Positions 7,946 to 14,423 of a stretch of 23,981 nucleotides of DNA are shown one piece after another; positions within the stretch are counted from its first letter, which is position 1; the number at the start of each line of letters is the position of its first letter. The notes under the pieces were generated by a model. The model saw nothing but the letters and a program-made list of their open reading frames with translations. It made no database searches and was not told the origin of the DNA. Position numbers and translations under genes: made by a program. This DNA is from Endozoicomonadaceae bacterium (GTDB lineage Bacteria > Pseudomonadota > Gammaproteobacteria > Pseudomonadales > Endozoicomonadaceae): the NCBI GenBank assembly GCA_015163815.1, contig JAAOIJ010000054.1, positions 1 through 23,981 on the forward strand, in the 5' to 3' direction.

Positions 7946-9118
7946 CAGTAACTCGAGACCGATTGCTGTTGCTTCTCCTCCACCAATGCATAAGCTGGCA
8001 ACACCTCTTTTTCCACCTATTTTTTGTAAGGCATAAATCAGCGTTAATAATATTCGACAGCCTGTTGAGCCAATTGGATGCCCTAATGCACAAGCTCCGC
8101 CATGTATATTAACTTTTTCATGCGGGATAGCGTAATGTTGCATCGCTAATAAAGTGACGACAGCAAAGGCTTCATTAATTTCAAATAGATCAATTGAATC
8201 AAGCGGCCAGTTCAGTTGTTTAAATAAGGTATCCATTGCTTGAATAGGTGCTAATGTAAATTCTCTAGGATGTTGCGCATGGGATGCATGTCCTAAGATG
8301 CGTGCCAATGGTTTTAGTTTGAGCGCTACAGCTTCTTGATAGGTCATTAATAAGACAGCCGAAGCCCCATCAGAAATGGCACTAGCATTTGCAGCAGTGA
8401 TGCTTTGACTTCCACCAAATACTCCTTTTAAGTGAGGTATTTTGTCAATATTGACATGAAAAGGATGTTCATCTTGTTGTATGCATTGTTGTGTTTTTTT
8501 ATTCTGGATGTCAATTGCGTCAATTTCTTCTAAAAAATAATTTTTTTCGATTGCTGTGCGCGCACGCTGTAAAGAAGTGATGGCAAATTCATCCATTTGT
8601 GTTCGTGTGATGTGATATTGGTCTGCTGTTTTTTGTGCAATACAGCCCATTGATTCATGCGTGTATGCATTTTCGAGGCCGTCTATCATCAAATGATCCT
8701 GGAGTTGTCGTGAGCCCAATGTATGTTCAATGTGGCGAGGTAAAATATAAGGAGCTTGACTCATGCTTTCAAAGCCACCCGCAATAATATGTTTTGTTGG
8801 ATTTGCTTGAATTGCATCATGCCCTAGTATGACAGCTTGCATACCTGATCCGCATACTTTGTTCACAGTTGTGCAGAGGGTATGATCAGATAGTTGCGCT
8901 TTTTGAGCAGCTTGACGTGCAGGCGCTTGCCGTAAGCCTGCTGGTAAAACGCATCCCATAATCACTTCATGAATCAGTTGTTTATCTAGAGCGCTTCGCC
9001 TCATAATATGTTGTATTACATGGCTTCCTAGATCAGTAGCGGATACTGATTTTAGAGCACCATTAAAACGTCCTATTGGTGTACGAGATCCTGCAACAAT
9101 GACGATATCTTGATTCAT
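7940..9118 (-). CDS. acetyl-CoA acetyltransferase / thiolase
   Basis: This thiolase condenses two acetyl-CoA or cleaves 3-ketoacyl-CoA. The 392 residues match the family length. Catalytic elements are complete: nucleophile Cys89 in NKVCGSGMQAV, NEAFAV (315-320), His347 in GGACALGHPIGSTG, and acid/base Cys377 in SLCIGGGEATA. The closest general type is the biosynthetic thiolase (AtoB/PhaA-like), but the sequence alone does not exclude a FadA-type beta-oxidation enzyme; there is no fadB partner alongside. The ATG at 9118 has a clear GGAG Shine-Dalgarno six bases upstream. A matching acyl-CoA dehydrogenase lies at 14424-16208, so the two may share an acyl-CoA pathway although they are not in one operon. 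Confidence 0.93.
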   Translation of the reverse strand: MNQDIVIVAGSRTPIGRFNGALKSVSATDLGSHVIQHIMRRSALDKQLIHEVIMGCVLPAGLRQAPARQAAQKAQLSDHTLCTTVNKVCGSGMQAVILGHDAIQANPTKHIIAGGFESMSQAPYILPRHIEHTLGSRQLQDHLMIDGLENAYTHESMGCIAQKTADQYHITRTQMDEFAITSLQRARTAIEKNYFLEEIDAIDIQNKKTQQCIQQDEHPFHVNIDKIPHLKGVFGGSQSITAANASAISDGASAVLLMTYQEAVALKLKPLARILGHASHAQHPREFTLAPIQAMDTLFKQLNWPLDSIDLFEINEAFAVVTLLAMQHYAIPHEKVNIHGGACALGHPIGSTGCRILLTLIYALQKIGGKRGVASLCIGGGEATAIGLELLS

Positions 9119-9503
9119 TTTTTACTCCTAAAAACTGAAATCATATTGTAATAGATTGTATCATTTGGATATAGTTTATTTTCAATAAATCATCTCAAAA
9201 GATTTAATGGGAAATATGTTATCTGTTTTAAGGGATGATAATGGTTCTGCATGTGACTTATTTTGATGCAGAGTTTAGGATAAAAATGAATAGAATAATC
9301 CATATGAAATCCTTTTTATCCTTGCATATGATCAACGTCAATTGATCTACAGGTGTATTGATCCGTTATTGAATGATCAGGCAATATGGATATTATGAGA
9401 TCAAGACTTGAATCAAATGACAAAACACTTTATCATAAACATATTCATACTTGTTTTATTTTAAAATCAGTTTGGTTTTATTGTTGAAAACACGAGTTAA
9501 TTC
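9119..9503. other. non-coding gap upstream of the thiolase and tRNA genes
   Basis: No plausible gene was seen on either strand over about 385 bases. It should contain the thiolase promoter (minus strand). Its only marked structure is the inverted repeat at 9277-9322, listed separately. The stretch around 9325-9420 has repeated TTGATC/GATCA-type words but no regular array. Confidence 0.5.
9277..9322. repeat. 10-bp perfect inverted repeat
   Basis: AGGATAAAAA (9277-9286) pairs exactly with TTTTTATCCT (9313-9322) around a 26-base loop. The 3' arm carries T5 inside the stem rather than after it, so it is not a standard terminator. It lies in a gene-free gap and could be a foldback element, a small RNA or a regulator site for the thiolase. 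Confidence 0.4.
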
Positions 9504-9532
9504 TTGACAATGTATCAACATATAGAGAAAAT
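9504..9532 (+). promoter_or_regulatory. promoter of the tRNA-Met/tRNA-Gln unit
   Basis: A perfect -35 TTGACA (9504-9509) is followed after exactly 17 bases by GAAAAT (9527-9532, 4 of 6 matches). The predicted start is near 9539, about 12 bases before the first tRNA, with a C/G-containing discriminator typical of stable-RNA promoters. Confidence 0.6.
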
Positions 9533-9550
9533 ATCAGCCATGTTTATTAT

Positions 9551-9627
9551 GGCTACATAGCTCAGTTGGTTAGAGCACATCACTCATAATGATGGGGTCG
9601 GTAGTTCGAATCTACCTGTAGCCACCA
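9551..9627 (+). tRNA. tRNA-Met (CAT), elongator
   Basis: The acceptor stem GGCTACA pairs with TGTAGCC, followed by A and an encoded CCA. The D arm is GCTC-AGTTGGTTA-GAGC, the anticodon stem CATCA/TGATG closes loop CTCATAA (anticodon CAT), and the T arm is GGTAG-TTCGAAT-CTACC. It closely resembles the E. coli elongator tRNA-Met, sharing the same anticodon arm. It lacks the features of the initiator tRNA. It is followed 22 bases later by tRNA-Gln and is probably co-transcribed. Confidence 0.95.
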
Positions 9628-9649
9628 GGTATTATAGATTATTGTTTAA

Positions 9650-9724
9650 TGGGGTGTAGCCAAGTGGTAAGGCAACGGGTTTTGATCCCGTGATTCGCAG
9701 GTTCGAACCCTGCCACCCCAGCCA
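9650..9724 (+). tRNA. tRNA-Gln (TTG)
   Basis: The acceptor stem TGGGGTG pairs with CACCCCA, followed by G and an encoded CCA. The anticodon stem ACGGG/CCCGT closes loop TTTTGAT (anticodon TTG), and the T arm is GCAGG-TTCGAAC-CCTGC. A T at position 1 of the tRNA and the short D loop with GTGGTAAGGC are typical of bacterial tRNA-Gln. Confidence 0.95.
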
Positions 9725-9755
9725 ATACTTTTCTATTGCTCAATCCATTGATTTG

Positions 9756-9802
9756 ATCATCAGTAGGTCAACACGCTGCTTATATAACTGTTGATTGATG
9801 AT
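9756..9802 (+). repeat. two-part stem-loop downstream of the tRNA unit
   Basis: ATCATCA (9756-9762) pairs with TGATGAT (9796-9802), and inside it GTCAACA (9767-9773) pairs with TGTTGAT (9789-9795) with one G-T pair; a 4-base bulge separates the two helices on the 5' side. It starts 32 bases after tRNA-Gln. A-rich rather than T-rich DNA follows, so it is not a standard terminator but may mark processing or the end of the tRNA transcript. Confidence 0.4.
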
Positions 9803-9843
9803 AGAAAAAAATATACAAAACATTCATACTGTGAATTCGTATT

Positions 9844-9899
9844 TGCTATTTTTAGCAGGCGAGGTTGAAGCGATTTAACCTATGGCTGCCTATGCCTCG
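9844..9899. repeat. cluster of small hairpins before the lipoprotein gene
   Basis: TGCTA-TTTT-TAGCA (9844-9857) is immediately followed by CGAGG (9860-9864), which can pair with CCTCG (9895-9899); an alternative inner pairing is AGGTT (9862-9866) with AACCT (9877-9881). The stretch is visibly richer in G+C than its surroundings. It may be the terminator region of the tRNA unit or the leader of the next gene. Confidence 0.35.
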
Positions 9900-9937
9900 T
9901 TTATTCACTGACTAATTTATTTTTGAGATTACATTCA

Positions 9938-11242
9938 ATGCTTATATTTTTAATGAATAGCTTGTCAGTCATTCCAATCAGCATAAAATATGCTCTTTTA
10001 ATCATGCTGTGCTTATTAGCTGGTTGTGTTTCGCATCAAAAAGCGTACCAAGAAAAGCCAGTGATTGCAAAAAAAGAGAAACCTAAAATTATTTTTCAAT
10101 CTAATATTGTCTTTTTTGCCTATGAAAAAGATGAATATCATGCTTTTAAAAAATTGTTACCCTATTTGCTCAAACGTCAAATAAGCGCTAAATTATTAAT
10201 ATTTGGACCTGCTTTGGCTGTGCATACCGAAAGCGATGAGAATATTGTTGATTTAAGTCTCTTATTTTCAGAGACAATGAAAGAAAATCCAGATTTATTA
10301 ACAGAATTATCAAGTCATCCTGGCATGCCTTGGAAAACAGACGTGATGGACTTTATTAAAAATAGCTTTTCAGCTTCGATTATTATCACGGGTGTATCTC
10401 ATGTGGCGCAAGCACAATTAACATATGCTGCTTCACAAATGGGAGTCTATACAGCTGCCTTTTACAATAGTTTTGAATTACCTAAAAATGATCCAAAATC
10501 AAAAAAATGGTTTCAATCGACAGCTAATTTGAATGAAGTATTTTTGGTAGGAGATTATTTGATTGATGTATTCAAAGATAATCACTTATTACCTAGTGCT
10601 GATATTACAGTCATTGGGCATCCTCAATTTAATGAAGAAAGCATTAATTCGCTTAAAAAAGCAAAAGTTTATGCACAACTAAAATTAAGTCAACATAAAA
10701 AAAATGTTTTATTTTTATCAGATTACACGTATGATTTTATCGATTATTTGACCGATTGGATTGATGTAATGGCCTCTCGTGACGGTTTGCAAGGGCTTAT
10801 TTATTTACCAGCTGAGTTACCTGATGAGATCAGACAGCAAGTCAAACGAAAAATTGAAGACTTAGACTGTATCAGTGTGGTTCCTCATGATATCTCAGAG
10901 ACGATATTAGTTGAGTTATCTAGTTTGGTCGTGACGCATCAATCTGTTTCAATTGGCATTAAAGCTGCTTCGGTATCTAAACCTGTTATTTATTACTCGC
11001 ATCAAGCGTATAATAATATATTAATTCATTATGGCTTAGCAAAATATGTTCAAAATAAATCCTTTTTAACGAATCAAATGCACTCTTTTTTAGATCATGG
11101 GGAGATGCCTCAATCTTGGAGTAAATTAGGTGTGCCGCAAGATTCGATTGTTTTTTTTGGAAATCGCTTATTTGAAATTCTGAATACTTATAGTCTATCT
11201 AATCAGTATTTACCTAAACTGGAGAAGATGAGCATTGAGTAG
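9938..11242 (+). CDS. predicted lipoprotein with possible GT-B-like fold
   Basis: The protein (about 434 residues) begins with a lipoprotein signal ending in the lipobox LLAGC after the hydrophobic KYALLIMLCLLAGC. Acylation would fix it to a membrane. The body alternates short hydrophobic strands with helices. Segments such as DITVIGHPQFNEE, KKNVLFLSDYTYDFIDYL, CISVVPHDISETILVELSSL and VVTHQSVSIGIKAASVSKPV resemble the second half of GT-B glycosyltransferases and sugar epimerases, where a nucleotide-sugar site sits near a His/Ser-rich loop. That is inference; no catalytic residues are assigned. Start choice: ATG 9938, with ATG 9953 also possible and equally compatible with the signal; neither has a good Shine-Dalgarno. 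Its end overlaps the acyltransferase end by 29 bases, tail to tail. Confidence 0.65.
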   Translation: MLIFLMNSLSVIPISIKYALLIMLCLLAGCVSHQKAYQEKPVIAKKEKPKIIFQSNIVFFAYEKDEYHAFKKLLPYLLKRQISAKLLIFGPALAVHTESDENIVDLSLLFSETMKENPDLLTELSSHPGMPWKTDVMDFIKNSFSASIIITGVSHVAQAQLTYAASQMGVYTAAFYNSFELPKNDPKSKKWFQSTANLNEVFLVGDYLIDVFKDNHLLPSADITVIGHPQFNEESINSLKKAKVYAQLKLSQHKKNVLFLSDYTYDFIDYLTDWIDVMASRDGLQGLIYLPAELPDEIRQQVKRKIEDLDCISVVPHDISETILVELSSLVVTHQSVSIGIKAASVSKPVIYYSHQAYNNILIHYGLAKYVQNKSFLTNQMHSFLDHGEMPQSWSKLGVPQDSIVFFGNRLFEILNTYSLSNQYLPKLEKMSIE

Positions 11243-12404
11243 TTTTTGATTCAATAAAATTTTTAACTGGATTAGCATACTGCGCTAATAAAAAAGATTC
11301 TGTCTCTGGTGAGCATAACGCTAATCGCTCATTGAGCAAAGCTTCCCCTTGTTTTTGGTCATTGATTGAATAATGTGTTGTTTGAAATAAGGGTGCTATT
11401 TCGTGTCCATATAACTTATGATATGCGACATAATGTATTGGAAATAAGGTGTAATTTTGATGTATTTGTTGGTCAATATTTTGAATAGAGCTAGCTAAAT
11501 CTGTCAGATAAGGTATTTCATGTAATGGTTGTCCAAATGTAACGATAATACGGCCTTTGTTTTTTAAAACACCTTCTAGCATGCTATTCAGATCTTCATC
11601 TGGTTTTTTTTTATAAGCCCCTTCTTTTTTTGTTAGATACATTTCTTGAGCAATTAAATAATCACAAGGATTAATTTCATAGGAAATGGATACAGGTATG
11701 ACATTTAAATCATGCATTAATTCTGGAACTGATTTTTCTCTATGGGCCATCCATAGCATTTTGATTAATGCTGACGCTGTTTTGTCATGACCATCTTTGG
11801 TTCTCCCTTCTCTGTGCGCTAACCAAATGGAATGATTCGTCTCGATTGAATGCTTAATATATTGTGATAATTGTTTTATATTTTCAAGTTTTTCTCGACG
11901 TGTTTTTGAGGATCTTTTGACAATAAAACTTTTATTTACACGCATTAAATCTTTAATATATGTTTTGCTGAGTAAGTTGTCTCCAATTGCAATTCTTGTT
12001 GTTTCTAGATTATTAGAAAATAAGATATAATTTAAGATAATCGGGTCAAGTAAAATTTCTCGATGTGTACTTAAAAAGAGATACGGTGTTTGTGGCTTTA
12101 AATTTTCAACATTCACAGGATTAATGTATAGTGTTGTTTTTTTAAAGATAAAATGAAGATAAGGTTTAAGCTTATGTTGAAATTTTGAAACAGATGTTGT
12201 ATTTCTGAATGTATATTGCAAATATTGATGGATGCAAAATCTAAAAAATGGATGTAACCATTTAGGATATTTTTTAAAAAAAAAGGCAATGATAGCTTGT
12301 ATGATGTCAGGATGTGATTGTAACCGGCGGCAGACAGTCTGTATTTCATGATCAAAATAGGGGCGAATTTCATCAAATTGATTCGTCATGGGAGTTTCAG
12401 TCAT
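11214..12404 (-). CDS. PlsB/PlsC-type glycerol-phosphate acyltransferase
   Basis: A 396-residue LPLAT-superfamily acyltransferase that should move an acyl chain onto glycerol 3-phosphate or a related acceptor at the inner membrane. Motif I is LFLSTHREILLDP (His114, Asp120), motif II includes GDNLLSKTYIKDLMRVNKSF and IVKR (141-164), motif III is WLAHREGRTKDGHDKT (194-209) and motif IV is NVIPVSISYEINP (234-246). This combination, especially HRE-x-x-LD and the REGRTKDG-x-D block, is that of a PlsB-like subgroup known from several phyla. His and Asp are separated by five residues instead of the usual four. It is shorter than E. coli PlsB (about 807 residues). Start: ATG 12404; ATG 12389 is an alternative, and no Shine-Dalgarno distinguishes them. 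Confidence 0.85.
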   Translation of the reverse strand: MTETPMTNQFDEIRPYFDHEIQTVCRRLQSHPDIIQAIIAFFFKKYPKWLHPFFRFCIHQYLQYTFRNTTSVSKFQHKLKPYLHFIFKKTTLYINPVNVENLKPQTPYLFLSTHREILLDPIILNYILFSNNLETTRIAIGDNLLSKTYIKDLMRVNKSFIVKRSSKTRREKLENIKQLSQYIKHSIETNHSIWLAHREGRTKDGHDKTASALIKMLWMAHREKSVPELMHDLNVIPVSISYEINPCDYLIAQEMYLTKKEGAYKKKPDEDLNSMLEGVLKNKGRIIVTFGQPLHEIPYLTDLASSIQNIDQQIHQNYTLFPIHYVAYHKLYGHEIAPLFQTTHYSINDQKQGEALLNERLALCSPETESFLLAQYANPVKNFIESKTTQCSSSPV

Positions 12405-12429
12405 GTGAGAGTGTGCCTGGTATCAATGT

Positions 12430-13137
12430 CTAACGTATGGAAGGGTTTAGTATAGCATCGATTTGTAAATATTTTGCAACTGTTTTCGGTGAAATAGAGG
12501 CGGTTAGATGAGGAACATAACCTAAATAATGTCCAGGCATTTGTTGTTTTAACCAGGTTAGATTATCTTGAATATGAGACATGTTAGGATCGATTTGATT
12601 AGCAATCCAGCCAGCAATAGAGACTTGATCAGATAAGATCGCCTCTACTGTTAACTGCGCATGATTAAGGCATCCTAGCGTTAATCCCACTACAAGAATC
12701 ACAGACATCTTTAACTGTTGAGGAAAGGCGCTAAAAAAAATAGAATCTCTATCGGATAAAGGGAGTCGCCATCCGCCAGCTCCTTCTATTAATAAGACAT
12801 CAGCTGATGTATTCAATCCTGTTTGGCAGTGTTGAATGATGTGATCAATAGATAAGTTGACTTGATGTTGTTGAGCTGCAATATGCGGCGCTATAGGAGG
12901 TTCAAAAGTAATAGGGTTAACGGCTGTATAAGGTAATGATGTGCTCATAGCATGTTGTAAAGCTAAGGCGTCAGTATTTCGAAGACCTTGATCTGTCAAT
13001 AGGCTGCCAGACGCAATGGGTTTTAAAGCAACAGTCGATAGATTGTATGCTTTAAATTTTTCAAGCAAGCCACAGCTTATTATCGTTTTGCCTGAATTGG
13101 TGTTGGTGCCTGTGATAAATAAGGATAATTTTTGCAT
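12430..13137 (-). CDS. bioD: dethiobiotin synthetase
   Basis: ATP-dependent closure of the ureido ring of dethiobiotin from diaminopelargonate and CO2, the penultimate step of biotin synthesis. The 235-residue product has the P-loop GTNTNSGKT (10-18), Lys39 and Ser43 in LKPIASGS, and the EGAGGWRLPLSD block (118-129), all matching E. coli BioD positions within two residues. I start at ATG 13137 (MQKLSLFITG); a longer frame from 13197 adds 20 hydrophobic residues not found in the family. No other bio genes are present, so the pathway genes are scattered or partly missing. It lies 25 bases downstream of... and is transcribed toward the acyltransferase gene, so the two may be co-transcribed. Confidence 0.92.
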   Translation of the reverse strand: MQKLSLFITGTNTNSGKTIISCGLLEKFKAYNLSTVALKPIASGSLLTDQGLRNTDALALQHAMSTSLPYTAVNPITFEPPIAPHIAAQQHQVNLSIDHIIQHCQTGLNTSADVLLIEGAGGWRLPLSDRDSIFFSAFPQQLKMSVILVVGLTLGCLNHAQLTVEAILSDQVSIAGWIANQIDPNMSHIQDNLTWLKQQMPGHYLGYVPHLTASISPKTVAKYLQIDAILNPSIR

Positions 13138-13143
13138 GGTTAT

Positions 13144-13172
13144 AATATACAGTTGAACGGTTAATATGACGA
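13144..13172 (-). promoter_or_regulatory. candidate bioD promoter (leaderless layout)
   Basis: On the minus strand TCGTCA (13172-13167, 4 of 6) is followed after 17 bases by TATATT (13149-13144, 5 of 6). The predicted transcription start falls at about 13137, the A of the bioD ATG, and there is no Shine-Dalgarno. The message could therefore be leaderless. Confidence 0.4.
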
Positions 13173-13218
13173 TGAATATCAATGTAAGCTTATTCACAAC
13201 ACACTACAGGTTGCGCTG

Positions 13219-14313
13219 ATGCCTAATATACCACAATCTTCCAATTCAATCGATTTTTTGAATCAACAAACCAATATATCGCAGACACAAAATAATGTGT
13301 CTGCTCATAACACTAAAAATGCTTATCGATCGAAATCAGTTGTTGCTTTAGATCCGCAAACCGATAGATTACAATTAAATATTCAAAAAATGGAGTGGCC
13401 TCAAAAACCACTCACAGCTTATCAAATAACATCTGCAAAAGAACCTATTCCTCATTGGATGGAATCATCTCATAAAATAGAAAATAATAATGCTTTAGAT
13501 GAATTATGTTTTTTTGCAAATGAAATCAGAATAAATCATCAGCATGCTAGCGAATCACTTGATATGCAACGCATGGAAGATGAATGGGGAGCTGATGATT
13601 TGCTAGAAGAGAGTGTGTTAACTTATATTGATGAAGTCGATGAAGAGATAGAATCGATTTCAACTGAGAAACAAACTGAAACATCAGAAGCTTCTGTATT
13701 AAAGTCCAAGGATGACTGGATAAGCAATGAATCAATCGATACACCTAAAGTAAAAAAAACAGTTCAATTTAAAGAGCAACTAGAGACGGTTGTTCCTATT
13801 GAAGATAATCAAGTTGAAGTGTTCACAGAGATGGATTCAGTTGAAATGGCGAAAAATGAAATTGATAGCTTGCGTGCATCAAAAGAATTATCTGGTAAAA
13901 AATTAACAACTGGCGATTTAAGATCACTTGCTGAGGACTTGAAAACAAATAATCAATGGGATTCTGATGTAGCGACTTTGATGGAAAAAACAGCTACATC
14001 AGTATTAGCGGAACAGTTTTATCATGCTGTGTGCTCTGATATTGAGAATGAAAATGAATCATTAGGTAATCAAAAATCAGAATGGACTCGTCTAATGAAT
14101 GCTTCAGATTCAGTTTTATCTGATCATATCGATACATTAATGCCCGCTGAACGATTTAATCCTGCATTATCGATGTTATTGGTTCAAATGGGAATGAATG
14201 ATGCTGATCAGACCTCTATTCAAGATAAAAGATCTTTATTTATCAGTACAATTCTTGAAGATCTGCGTGAATATTTAGAAGTGCTGGGCCCAATGGATTT
14301 AAAACTGCAATGA
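13219..14313 (+). CDS. unrecognised acidic soluble protein
   Basis: A 364-residue protein with no signal peptide or membrane segment. The first 90 residues are Gln/Asn/Ser-rich and look disordered. Residues 115-210 are strongly acidic (DEWGADDLLEESVLTYIDEV, DEEIESISTE). The C-terminal 130 residues look helical (GDLRSLAEDLK, VATLMEKTATSVLAEQFYHAV, FISTILEDLREYLEVL). Residues 178-184 read VKKTVQF, which fits the short RVxF phosphatase-docking pattern, though such matches are common by chance. The ATG follows an AGG eight bases upstream, and the gene is divergent from bioD with an 81-base gap. I do not recognise a family. A cytoplasmic adaptor or a secreted effector is possible, but the sequence does not decide. 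Confidence 0.7.
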   Translation: MPNIPQSSNSIDFLNQQTNISQTQNNVSAHNTKNAYRSKSVVALDPQTDRLQLNIQKMEWPQKPLTAYQITSAKEPIPHWMESSHKIENNNALDELCFFANEIRINHQHASESLDMQRMEDEWGADDLLEESVLTYIDEVDEEIESISTEKQTETSEASVLKSKDDWISNESIDTPKVKKTVQFKEQLETVVPIEDNQVEVFTEMDSVEMAKNEIDSLRASKELSGKKLTTGDLRSLAEDLKTNNQWDSDVATLMEKTATSVLAEQFYHAVCSDIENENESLGNQKSEWTRLMNASDSVLSDHIDTLMPAERFNPALSMLLVQMGMNDADQTSIQDKRSLFISTILEDLREYLEVLGPMDLKLQ

Positions 14314-14364
14314 GATTTACTTGTGTTGAATTAATGAGTTTATTCGGCTTATTAAACGACAAGG

Positions 14365-14373
14365 TGTTACAAT
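14365..14373 (+). promoter_or_regulatory. extended -10 promoter of the acyl-CoA dehydrogenase
   Basis: TGT-TACAAT (14365-14373) is an extended -10 element with 5 of 6 consensus bases in the hexamer, about 50 bases before the start codon. No good -35 is seen, which is normal for extended -10 promoters. Confidence 0.45.
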
Positions 14374-14423
14374 AAATATGCAGTATGATAGCCTTCATTG
14401 TTTGACTGGTAGGAGTTATGCTT

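Noticed and set aside
9119..9550. CRISPR array or regular repeat array in the thiolase-tRNA gap
   Set aside because: The recurring TTGATC/TGATCA words are short, irregularly spaced and not separated by equal-length spacers.
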